A stretch of DNA of 64,000 nt, taken from NCBI RefSeq assembly GCF_025151215.1, contig NZ_CP102286.1:4313448-4377447 (forward strand), written 5' to 3'. The translations under genes and the position numbers were made by a program. This stretch comes from Parabacteroides merdae ATCC 43184. Lineage in GTDB: Bacteria; Bacteroidota; Bacteroidia; Bacteroidales; Tannerellaceae. The first letter of the stretch is position 1, and each line of letters opens with the position of its first letter. This document shows, one piece after another, positions 17,956-26,740 of this stretch. The notes under the pieces were generated by a model. That model saw nothing but the letters and a program-made list of their open reading frames with translations. It did not search any database and had not been told where the DNA came from.

Positions 17956-19077
17956 ATGAAGAATCGTATCGTAAAAAAAGTCCTGCGGATCATCTTTTTG
18001 GTATTTGTGGGAGTTGCTGTTGTCGGCACTTTCTATTTCTTGTGGAAGAAAGCGCAACCTGTCATTACCCTCTATGAGTTGGTTACCCCTGCACGTGACA
18101 CGATTGAGACGAAGACCGTGGCGACCGGAAAGGTCGAACCTCGTGATGAAGTCCTTATCAAACCGCAAATGTCGGGTATCATCTCCGAATTGCTGAAAGA
18201 AGCTGGACAGATGGTGAAAGAAGGGGAGATCATTGCTCGTATCAAGGTTATTCCTGAAATGGTTCAGTTGAATAGTGCCGAATCGCGTGTACGGGTGGCG
18301 AAGATCAACCTCGAACAGATCAGTGCTACCTTCAAGCGGGATAAAGAGTTGCATAAACAGGGGGTTATCTCCAAAGAAGATTACGAAACATCTCTTGCCA
18401 ACTATAAAAAGGCGCAGGAAGAGGCAGAGAACGCTCAGGATGCTCTTGAGATTATCCGTGAAGGTATCTCTAAACGGTCTGCCGCTTCCAGTACGACACA
18501 GGTTCGTTCTACTATCACCGGTATGATCTTGGATGTGCCTATCAAGGTCGGTAACTCGGTGATCCAATCGAATACTTTCAACGACGGTACGACGATCGCT
18601 ACTGTTGCCGATATGAGCAATATGATCTTTAGGGGGAAAGTAGACGAGACGGAAGTCGGCCGTATCCATGAAGGAATGCCGATCAAATTGACGGTTGGCG
18701 CTATGGAAAGCCGCACGTTCGATGCTGAACTGGAGTATGTGGCTCCTAAAGGTGTGGAAGAGAACGGGGCTGTGCTGTTTGAGGTGAAGGCAGCCGTGCA
18801 TATGCCAGGCGATGCCTTTATCCGTGCCGGCTACAGTGCCAACGCCGAGATTGTGTTGAAGCGTGCGGAGAATGTATTGTCCGTACCCGAAAGCTGTGTC
18901 GAGTTTAGCGGTGATTCTACTTTCGTACAGGTAGTAAAAGCGGAAAAGCCGGAACAGAAGTTTGAAAAGCGTGCCGTTAAGGTAGGTTTGTCCGATGGTA
19001 TCAAGATCGAGATTAAGGAAGGTCTTGCCGAAAACGAAAAGGTACGCGGGGCGATTGTCGATCCGAATAAGAAATAA
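17956..19077 (+). CDS. Periplasmic adaptor (HlyD/MacA type)
   Basis: The protein has 373 residues. An N-terminal membrane anchor (about 10-32) is followed by a lipoyl half (TGKVEPRDEVLIKPQMSGII), a helical hairpin rich in Lys/Glu/Ala (about 100-165) and the second lipoyl half (STITGMILDVPIKVGNSV). A beta-barrel and a membrane-proximal domain complete it. It bridges the inner-membrane ABC permeases to the outer-membrane TolC-like channel encoded 14 nt downstream. The gene order ATPase-permease-permease-adaptor-channel makes one tripartite exporter. Confidence 0.93.
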   Translation: MKNRIVKKVLRIIFLVFVGVAVVGTFYFLWKKAQPVITLYELVTPARDTIETKTVATGKVEPRDEVLIKPQMSGIISELLKEAGQMVKEGEIIARIKVIPEMVQLNSAESRVRVAKINLEQISATFKRDKELHKQGVISKEDYETSLANYKKAQEEAENAQDALEIIREGISKRSAASSTTQVRSTITGMILDVPIKVGNSVIQSNTFNDGTTIATVADMSNMIFRGKVDETEVGRIHEGMPIKLTVGAMESRTFDAELEYVAPKGVEENGAVLFEVKAAVHMPGDAFIRAGYSANAEIVLKRAENVLSVPESCVEFSGDSTFVQVVKAEKPEQKFEKRAVKVGLSDGIKIEIKEGLAENEKVRGAIVDPNKK

Positions 19078-19091
19078 TTGTAAACGATAAA

Positions 19092-20444
19092 ATGATGAGA
19101 AGCCAATTAATAATAGCTACGACTTTGTTTCTTTCCGGTACTTTTGCTTGGGGGCAGGAACTCTCCAAACGATGGTCTTTGGAAGAATGCATCCGTTATG
19201 CAATTGAGCATAACATCGATCTGAAGCAAAAAGAGCAGGATCAGGAAAGCCGGAGAGTAGAATTGCATACCAGCAAGTTCAGTTGGTTGCCCGATCTGAA
19301 TGCCAATGTCGGACAGAACTTCGACTTTGGACGTTCTCCTTCCAAATCAGGTGTGATTGTGGATCAGAACTCGGCTAATACTTCGGCATCTGTCTCTTTG
19401 AGCATGCCGATATTCGACGGCTTGCGTATTCCCAACGATATCGCTGCCCGCAAGCTGGACTTGAAAGCGGCTGTCGAGACTTTGAATAAGGCGAAGGAAG
19501 ACTTGTCGATTAATGTTGCTTCCTACTATTTGCAGGTTTTGTATAATAAGGAAGTCCAAAAGATTGCCGAGTTGCAGGTTGCGCTGAGCAATGAGCAGGT
19601 CGTGAAAACCGAAGCATTGGTAAAGAACGGGAAGGTTCCCCTTTCCCAGTTATACGATATGAAAGCGCAGCTAGCGAAGGACGAAGTCTCGCTGACCGAA
19701 GCGCGTAACAATGTGAAACTGGCATTGCTCGACTTGACGCAAAGCCTCGAACTGGAACGCGACGGTGAAAATTTCGATATCGTAGTCCCTGAAATAGAAG
19801 ATGCGGTTGAACAGTATATGGGCAGCATCCTTCCTCCGGACAATGTCTATGATCATGCTGTCGCTTTCAAGCCGCAGATCAAGGAGCAGGAATTTCTCTT
19901 GGAAAGCCAGAAGAAAATGCTGAAAGTGGCTCGGGCAGGTTATTATCCGAAACTGAATTTCGGCGCCAGCTACAGCAACGGCTATTACCATTATTCCGGT
20001 GATGGCGAATATACGAATCTTCCTTTCAGCGACCAGTTGAAGAATAACGGGCGTAAGACGATCGGGTTCAGCTTGAGTATCCCGCTGTTCAACCGCTTTC
20101 AGGTTCGTAACAGTGTCCGCTCCGCCCGTATCAATATCCGGAACCGGGAGTTGATGATGGAGAATACGAAGAAGGTGTTGTATAAAGAAATCCAGCAAGC
20201 CTACTACAATGCGACTGCTGCCCAGGAGAAATATACCGCATCCGACAAATCTGTCCTCGCTAGCAAGGAGGCTTTCTCTTATGCCGAAGATCGTTATGCC
20301 GCCGGTAAGAGTACGGTTTTTGAATACAGCGAAGCCAAAACGAAGTATGCCCAGAGCTTGTCCGAACAGGCTCAGGCCAAGTATGACTTCATTTTCCGCA
20401 CCAAAATCTTGGACTTCTATAACGGCACACCAATAACACTATAA
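19092..20444 (+). CDS. TolC family outer-membrane channel
   Basis: The protein has 450 residues and a signal peptide (MMRSQLIIATTLFLSGTFAWGQ). Two outer-membrane-efflux repeats follow (about 28-210 and 230-440), with the usual start WSLEECIRYAIEHNIDLKQKEQD and the second-half landmark LNFGASYSNGYY...IGFSLSIPLFN. It forms the outer-membrane and periplasmic tunnel of the efflux system above. It is the last gene of the operon and is followed by a clear terminator. Confidence 0.93.
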   Translation: MMRSQLIIATTLFLSGTFAWGQELSKRWSLEECIRYAIEHNIDLKQKEQDQESRRVELHTSKFSWLPDLNANVGQNFDFGRSPSKSGVIVDQNSANTSASVSLSMPIFDGLRIPNDIAARKLDLKAAVETLNKAKEDLSINVASYYLQVLYNKEVQKIAELQVALSNEQVVKTEALVKNGKVPLSQLYDMKAQLAKDEVSLTEARNNVKLALLDLTQSLELERDGENFDIVVPEIEDAVEQYMGSILPPDNVYDHAVAFKPQIKEQEFLLESQKKMLKVARAGYYPKLNFGASYSNGYYHYSGDGEYTNLPFSDQLKNNGRKTIGFSLSIPLFNRFQVRNSVRSARINIRNRELMMENTKKVLYKEIQQAYYNATAAQEKYTASDKSVLASKEAFSYAEDRYAAGKSTVFEYSEAKTKYAQSLSEQAQAKYDFIFRTKILDFYNGTPITL

Positions 20445-20473
20445 CATATTTAGGTTAGACACATTTGTTTAAG

Positions 20474-20508
20474 AAAAAGAAGGTCTCTGCGATGGAAACC
20501 TTCTTTTT
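20474..20508 (+). terminator. Terminator of the efflux operon
   Basis: AAAAAGAAGGT (20474-20484) pairs with ACCTTCTTTTT (20498-20508) around 13 nt, ending in a T-run, 30 nt past the channel gene. Confidence 0.85.
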
Positions 20509-20611
20509 GTTCTTATATTTGTCCGAGAGATTATGATTTACAATTCAAGGACCATGAAAGTATAATCGTTTAATGGAGTGGATCTAATATTAATACCTAG
20601 AAAAACATATT

Positions 20612-22612
20612 ATGAATGCAAGATTTGTGACATTAGTTTTGCTGCTATTCGTTTGGCTGGAGGGGGACAGCGTTTGGGCCCAATATCTTCCCAAACTTTA
20701 TCAGGTTTTCTCTCCCGACAAAAAGTTGAAGATGGCTATTCAGCGACATAACGACGGTTTGCTGACCTACACTTTTGCAGCTAATAGAGAAATATTGATC
20801 AAAGAATCTCCGCTGGGTTTCAAATTGGAATCACAGGAGACGGTTCCTTCTTCCGGTTGGAAAATAGAGAAAGTATCCGACCGGAAAGTACGGGATGAAT
20901 GGAAACCGCTTTGGGGTAAACGGGCTGTGGTTGAAGATCATTTTAATGAATTGGTGATCGATTTGGTGAATCCGGCCGGACAACCGGAGCGGATGCAGTT
21001 GGTTGTCCGTGGATATAATGACGGCTTTGCATTCTGTTATAAAATACCGGATGGAAAAGGACCGTGTGTAAATGTGCAGTCCGAATTGACGGCCTATAAC
21101 TTTGCAGGAGATTATACGGCATGGTTCTATAATGGCGAAAATCATAATATAGGACCCGAAAAGTTGACGGAAACAGATGGAACCCGTTTGCCGGTGATGA
21201 CCGTGAAGGCGGGTGATAAACATTATATGGCAATCCATGAAGCCTGCCTGGAAACAGGAGCACCTCTTGTTTTACAATCTAAGGGGGGGGAATCGCTCTT
21301 TTCGGTCGCTTCCAAGCCGACCAGTCTGTCGCCGGGATATACATCAGCCTGGCGTGTCGTTTTGTATGGGACGACACCTGGCGTGTTGACCGATTCCCAT
21401 TTGTTGGAGTTGCTGAATCCGGATCCCGACTCTCGTTATGATTTTTCGTGGGTGAAACCGGGGTTGGCTGTCTGGGACTGGCGTATCAACGGAGCTGTGT
21501 GGGATGGATTTACATACGGGATGTCTTATCCTTCCTGGGTACGAATGGTCGATTTCGCTGCCGAGCAGGGTTTCAAATACCTGGTGTTGGATGCCAATTG
21601 GTATGGACCGGAATTCGAATCGGATTCCGATCCGGTTAAAGGAGAAAAAGCGCAGGATGTGCAACGGCTGTTGAAATATGGAAAAGAGAAAGGTGTCGGA
21701 ATCTGGCTTTATCTGAATGATGTCGGAGGTCGGAAATATCCGATAGAAAAGACCTTGAAACAGTATGGGGATTGGGGAGCAGCCGGGGTTAAATACGGTT
21801 TTATGAGCGGAACACAAGAAGAAAAGAACCGGTGGACGAAAAAGATCACGGAGCTTTGTGCTCAAAATCACTTGTTGGTCGATTTCCATGACGGTCCGGT
21901 TCATCCATACGGACAAATGCGTACTTGGCCGAACGCTGTGACACGCGAATATTGCCATGCCCAGTTGGACGGACATCATGTGTTCGAGCCTAAAACATTT
22001 GTGACGACCGTTTTCGTCAATATGGTTGCCGGTCCGATCGATATGAACAACGGAATGTTTGACCTTCGCCAAGGGCATACGACACGTGTGGACGAGAGTC
22101 AGCCGGTTCCTTCCACACTGGTTTCGGAAGCTGCCCGTACGTTGATTGCTTTTTCTGGCGTGACTATTTTGCCGGATATTCCAGAATACTACCGGAAGTA
22201 CCCGGCTTTGTTGAACTTCCTGTCTGCCCAAAAGATGCCGTGGAAAGAGAGCCGTACCCTGGCCGGTGAAATCGGGGAGTATATCGTGATGATGCGTGAA
22301 ACGGAGGATGCCTACTTAGTCGGTGCGGCCACGAATGAGTCCGGAAGGACGATAGATCTGCCTCTTTCTTTCTTGGAAAAAGGAAAATATACTGTTGAAG
22401 TCATCGAAGACGGCGACGATGCCCACTATCTGACAAACCGGGAAAGCTTGAAAGTTACGACTTGGCAACTGACAAACAATGATAAACTGGCATTGAAGTT
22501 GGCACCGGGCGGTGGTGCGTGTCTTGTTATTAAGAAAACTCCGTCCATGCGTGTTGGTGAGCAAGCGGCTTTTCCGCTTGTCAGCCCTTCCTGGAAAATT
22601 GGTCGAGAATAA
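20612..22612 (+). CDS. GH97 family glycoside hydrolase
   Basis: This 666-residue secreted or periplasmic alpha-glycosidase has a signal peptide (residues 1-24, ending VWAQ). The N-terminal beta-super-sandwich (about 30-290) includes SPDKKLKMAI and YNDGFAFCYKIP. The catalytic (beta/alpha)8 barrel (about 290-560) has YLVLDANWYG and LVDFHDGPVHPYG, whose Asp lines up with the nucleophile of retaining GH97 enzymes. A C-terminal beta domain follows. After the barrel Asp it reads TREYCHAQLDGH rather than the common QEGIRGxE, so it belongs to a divergent subgroup of unknown substrate. The tail after LVIKK (about residue 643 on) may be foreign, because a deletion fused this gene to a second GH97. Confidence 0.88.
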   Translation: MNARFVTLVLLLFVWLEGDSVWAQYLPKLYQVFSPDKKLKMAIQRHNDGLLTYTFAANREILIKESPLGFKLESQETVPSSGWKIEKVSDRKVRDEWKPLWGKRAVVEDHFNELVIDLVNPAGQPERMQLVVRGYNDGFAFCYKIPDGKGPCVNVQSELTAYNFAGDYTAWFYNGENHNIGPEKLTETDGTRLPVMTVKAGDKHYMAIHEACLETGAPLVLQSKGGESLFSVASKPTSLSPGYTSAWRVVLYGTTPGVLTDSHLLELLNPDPDSRYDFSWVKPGLAVWDWRINGAVWDGFTYGMSYPSWVRMVDFAAEQGFKYLVLDANWYGPEFESDSDPVKGEKAQDVQRLLKYGKEKGVGIWLYLNDVGGRKYPIEKTLKQYGDWGAAGVKYGFMSGTQEEKNRWTKKITELCAQNHLLVDFHDGPVHPYGQMRTWPNAVTREYCHAQLDGHHVFEPKTFVTTVFVNMVAGPIDMNNGMFDLRQGHTTRVDESQPVPSTLVSEAARTLIAFSGVTILPDIPEYYRKYPALLNFLSAQKMPWKESRTLAGEIGEYIVMMRETEDAYLVGAATNESGRTIDLPLSFLEKGKYTVEVIEDGDDAHYLTNRESLKVTTWQLTNNDKLALKLAPGGGACLVIKKTPSMRVGEQAAFPLVSPSWKIGRE

Positions 22613-23744
22613 TTACTTCATACTTAATCTGAACGAACCTAATCAGATTGCGAACACTAGCTGGATCAAGCCCGGACAGGTAATTCGTGAAGTTACATTG
22701 ACAACGGCTGGCAGTATGGCTTGTATTGATTTTGCCGCAGAAAACAATATAGCCTATGTGCTGTTTGATGCCGGTTGGTATGGGGCGGAAGAAGATGTGA
22801 AATCGGATGCGACCACCGTTACGGTTGATCCGGCCCGTTCGAAAGGACCGCTTGATTTGCCTAAAGTAATAGAATATGCCAATTCAAAAGGAGTTGGAAT
22901 ACTGGTTTATGTGAATAAAAAGGCACTGCATCAGCAACTGGATGAAATTCTGCCTTTATATAAGAAATGGGGGATCAAAGGTGTAAAATATGGTTTTGTG
23001 AATGTGGGCGACCAATACGCTACGGCATGGTTGCATCAGGCAGTACGCAAAGCAGCCAAATATGAATTGATAGTTGATATCCACGACGAATATCGTCCGA
23101 CGGGTTATTCACGCACGTATCCGAATTTATTGACTCAGGAAGGTATCCGCGGTGACGAAGAAAGCCCGTCGCTAGACCAAGCCATCTATACATTATATAA
23201 TCGCATGATTTGTGGAGCTGGTGATTATACCAATTGTTATTTTGCGGAAAGAGTCACGGAAAAGATGGGAGGACGTGCTGCCCAGTTGGCTAAATTGGTC
23301 GCTATTTATAGTCCTTGGCAGTTTGTCTATTGGTATGACCGCCCCGAAAAATCACCGAGGCGAGCCGGTGGCGCAGGCTCTGCCGAATCTGTGATCAAAA
23401 CAGATGCCGCAACTCGTTTTTATAATTCTATTCCGACCGTATGGGGCGAAACCCGCTTCTTGGATGGAGAAATGGGCAAATATGTTGTGGTCGCCCGCCG
23501 TTCGGGGTCCGATTGGTATGTAAGCATGTTGAATGCCGGAGACAAGAAACAAATCTCCTTACCCCTTGATTTTCTGAAAAACAGAAAGGGCTATACCGCC
23601 ACACTCTATTATCAGGCTTCCGAGGAGAAAAAGGATGTCGTCGATACCAAGAAAATCAGGTTGGAGAACCGCAATGAGGTTATCATTGATTTGGTCGGTA
23701 ATAGCGGCTGTGTGCTGCATTTTTCGATTCTTAATTTCCAATAG
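22585..23744 (+). pseudogene. Second GH97 glycoside hydrolase, N-terminal half deleted
   Basis: From about 22585 the frame reads PGKLVENNYFILNLNE, the linker before a GH97 barrel. It continues with TSWIKPGQVIREVTL, YVLFDAGWYG and IVDIHDEYRPTGYSRTYPNL plus LTQEGIRGDEE, which look like a retaining alpha-galactosidase-type GH97. The C-terminal beta domain is complete to 23744. The signal peptide and the whole N-terminal sandwich are missing. The only in-frame upstream start is a GTG inside the first GH97 gene (22512). I read this as a deletion that joined the end of one GH97 to the middle of its neighbour. All barrel catalytic motifs I can recognise remain. Confidence 0.82.
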
Positions 23745-23765
23745 ATTTATTTCAAATTACGTGGT

Positions 23766-23795
23766 AAGCCGGAGGAAATGTTCCTTCTCCGGCTT
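23766..23795. terminator. Hairpin between the GH97 remnant and the AraC remnant
   Basis: AAGCCGGAG (23766-23774) pairs with CTCCGGCTT (23787-23795), followed by TCTTTTTA on the plus strand. It can serve both converging genes. Confidence 0.8.
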
Positions 23796-23804
23796 TCTTT
23801 TTAT

Positions 23805-24454
23805 TTATCTGTTATCGGCTTCTTTTTTCCGATAAGAGGAAGGAGATATTCCCATGACTTTGGTGAAGACACGGGAAAAATAGGCCTGCTCCTCGAATCC
23901 GAGCCGCATCGCAATTTCGTTCAGTTTCATATCCGTAAGTTCGATATACTGACAGGCTTTCTGTATTTTTAGGCGTGTAAAGTAATTGATGGGGGAAGTA
24001 CCCGTTTCTTTCTGGAATAAGGTGGAAAAGTGAGATTCCGAATATTTGAAATATTCCGCTAAATCTTTTAAGGTCAGATTGGTTTCCACGTGTTCTTGTA
24101 AGTAATAGATAACTCGCATCGAGAATGAATTTTCTTTGTGGGTCGGAAGATCGATATGGCGGAACTGTTCCTGAAAAATGAAAGTTGAGAGAAACGTATA
24201 TAAGCACATGGATGAATAAGCCAGATATTCTTTTATGTAACCTCTGGCAAAACTACTGTATATCTCTTCGAATAGACGGATGCGGACGAGTTGCCGTACA
24301 TGTTCGTCTGCTAATATTTCTTGAGGAGCGGGGTTGGGAGAAAGGAATGATTCGGTTAGCTTACCACAGAAATGAATCCAATAGATTGTCCAAGGATCAT
24401 GGCTATCCGCCTCAAATGAATAAGGGACATGGGGGAGGTACGATGATATACTGA
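23805..24454 (-). pseudogene. AraC-family regulator lacking its N-terminus
   Basis: The C-terminal 134 residues, from an internal ATG at 24209, contain both AraC helix-turn-helix units: LTLKDLAEYFKYSESHFSTLFQKETG and LNEIAMRLGFEEQAYFSRVFTKVMG. The frame stays open upstream on the minus strand and reads ISSYLPHVPYSFEADSHDPW, then IYWIHFCG, the cupin-type sensor domain of such regulators. It runs out at about 24455. About the first 60 residues, including the start codon, are missing, and no in-frame start other than 24209 exists. The break meets the headless GH43-like gene on the other strand. A DNA-binding domain alone could still be made. Confidence 0.82.
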
Positions 24455-24465
24455 TTTTTCTGTAC

Positions 24466-25467
24466 GGGACTTCTCCCGCCGGGCCTTTTACCTATATGGA
24501 GAACAGTCCGGTTTCTTATAAACCGACCGGTTTTATCGGAGGGGCGGGACATGGTTGTATCTTTACGGCCGGTAGTGAGAACTATTGGAAAGCCGCGACC
24601 AATTCAATTTCCGTCCGGCATATGTTTGAACGCAGGGTCTCTTTCTATCCGTCCGGCTTTGATAAAGACGGCTATTTGTTTACGAACACCTATTTAGGAG
24701 ATTACCCGATGTTCCTGCCCGGAGGAAAGGAACAGATCGCCGGTGAATATCAACCCGGGTGGATGTTGCTTTCGTATGGAAAAAAAGTGAGCGTATCTTC
24801 TTCGCTGGAAGGTTATCCGGCAGAAAATATAGTGGATGAGGACGCCCGTACGGCTTGGGTCGCCCAATCGAACCGTGACATGGAGTGGGCACAAGTAGAT
24901 TTGCAACGGCTTTCGTCTATCCATGCTATTCAGGTGAATTTCGATGAATACGGGGCTAATCAAAAAGGTGCTGTCTCCGGAGTTTACCAGAGCTATCTGA
25001 TTTACGCTTCGGTAAATGGCGAAGATTGGTCTTTGGTGGTGGACTATGGTACAAAGAAAACAGACACTCCTCATGATTATATCGAGTTTGAAGAACCGTT
25101 CAAAGCCCGGTATATCAAGTTGCAAAACAAGGAGTATATGGTGTCGGAAAATTTTTCCGTACGCGATTTGAGAATTTTTGGAAAAGGTCAGGGGAGTACT
25201 CCGCGTGCCGTAAATGATTTCACGGTGGAAAGGGATGAGGCCGATCCGTGCAAGGCGCGTCTTTGTTGGGAGGCTGTTCCGGATGCTCAGGGGTATATTG
25301 TTCGCTACGGAATAGCCGGAGACAAATTGTATAATAATTTCCAGGTGATGGGAGAAAATACATTGGAAATCGGAAGTCTGAATAAAGGGGTTGCTTATTA
25401 TTTTACGATAGATGCCTATAATGAGAACGGTATTACCCGGACTTCCCGGATAAAAGTTTGCCGTTAA
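24466..25467 (+). pseudogene. GH43-like secreted enzyme, only C-terminal modules left
   Basis: The open frame begins TSPAGPFTYMENSPVSYKPTG, the interior of GH43-family enzymes of Bacteroidota (then IGGAGHGCIF and ISVRHMFERRVSFYP). There is no signal peptide or N-terminal propeller. Next come a discoidin (F5/8 type C) domain (about residues 95-230 counted from ATG 24496) and a fibronectin III domain (about 235-323). An in-frame stop at 24421 closes the frame upstream. The gene start was lost in the deletion that also beheaded the AraC gene. The remaining modules would bind glycans but have no catalytic propeller. Confidence 0.8.
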
Positions 25468-25482
25468 TCAACAGACTTCTTT

Positions 25483-26643
25483 TTACCTCTTCAGCTTTCC
25501 CACAAACATCAGGTTATTGTCGTTCTCATGGAGCGTAGCAGCCAATTCTTTCAGTTGGGCTTTCGCTTCGGGAGGACATTTGCCGGAGGCGAGATGGGCT
25601 TCGATCATATCCTGAAGTGCAGCCGGTTCGACATTGAAAATGAATCTGCCCTTGTTGAAGTGGTTGTTCGGATTGGGAATCGGGAGATTCCCGTAGAAGT
25701 CGTTGACCAGGTGATATTGGGAAGATGACATTTTCATCTTATCTACCAGTATGTCTCCTCCGGGTGTGAACCGGCCTTTATCCCAAGTGTAGTAGTGGAT
25801 GAGGATATGATTAGGCAGTTCCGTGTAGATATGGATAGGTTTTTGAGCAAAACCGGTGAAGTTCATCGTGAAACGGGGGATCAGCTTGTTTGCTTCCGTA
25901 TCGTATGTGAAAGTCGTGTCGATGCCGGTATAAAAGAAGTCGAATGTCCCGGTATTCCGGTAGGAAAATATCTCATTGTCGAAATTTCCTGCCAACATAT
26001 AGTCGAGTGCCGGTATTTGTGATAGGATGTTCCCGTTCGTGTCCATCCGGAAAGCGATCGGCGTCCCTTCTTCAAAAGGCATGTGTACGACCGAGAGCGT
26101 ACCGTCGGCATTGACCTCGATTTTCGGTTTGTTGATTTGTCTGGGAAGATTGATATCTTTTATCCATTTCCCGTCAAGGCCGTACATCATGATTTTCTTC
26201 CCATAAAAGAGAGAGAGGAATATATGGCCGCCTCGTTCGTCGATACTCCCGTCGTAGATAGTCACCGGATACTCGCCCGGTCCGTTTCCCATTGCACCTA
26301 TGTTGCAGAGGAATTTTCCGTCCTTGTCGTATAGCTTGACCACGTTGGATTGCTGTCGTACGCAAATGTAGTTATCGCTCACCTCGATCCACCAGGCCTT
26401 GAACAGGGCCTCGTCGGAGGTTTCAAAACGCACGATCCGGCAATCTTCGACCAGTTCGCTAAGTGGGATATCAATCGTATCGCCTGCCGCTTTCAGGTCG
26501 CAGATGTAAAGCGGGCCGTCCGGGTTTTCGATTATCCTGACACTGCCGTCGTCAGTTACCAACGATTTCGGAACGGAGGAATTACAACTTGCAAGGCTTG
26601 CCAGAAGGAAAACGATAGCGGGAAGGAATGCTTTTGTTTTCAT
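25483..26643 (-). CDS. 6-bladed beta-propeller lipoprotein
   Basis: The protein has 386 residues from ATG 26643; a GTG 6 nt upstream is possible. A lipoprotein signal ends LLASLASC (Cys at about 20). The body matches the Bacteroidota 6-bladed beta-propeller family, with DTIDIPLSELVEDCRIVRFE and YDKDGKFLCNIGAMGNGPGEYP near residues 55-130 and repeated WD-like strands after that. Such proteins sit on the outer membrane or in the periplasm; their ligands are mostly unknown. It ends 16 nt from the convergent GH43-like remnant. Confidence 0.83.
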   Translation of the reverse strand: MKTKAFLPAIVFLLASLASCNSSVPKSLVTDDGSVRIIENPDGPLYICDLKAAGDTIDIPLSELVEDCRIVRFETSDEALFKAWWIEVSDNYICVRQQSNVVKLYDKDGKFLCNIGAMGNGPGEYPVTIYDGSIDERGGHIFLSLFYGKKIMMYGLDGKWIKDINLPRQINKPKIEVNADGTLSVVHMPFEEGTPIAFRMDTNGNILSQIPALDYMLAGNFDNEIFSYRNTGTFDFFYTGIDTTFTYDTEANKLIPRFTMNFTGFAQKPIHIYTELPNHILIHYYTWDKGRFTPGGDILVDKMKMSSSQYHLVNDFYGNLPIPNPNNHFNKGRFIFNVEPAALQDMIEAHLASGKCPPEAKAQLKELAATLHENDNNLMFVGKLKR

Positions 26644-26740
26644 ATTCACGTAGATTTAAGTGATTATAAAAACAAAAGTATGAATAATTCGTAGATACGA
26701 ACTATTCATACTTATATAATAATTAAATGATTAATGTAAA

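Noticed and set aside
22512..22584. GTG start for the second GH97 frame inside the first GH97 gene
   Set aside because: The first 25 codons are the first gene read in the wrong frame; similarity to GH97 begins only at about 22585.
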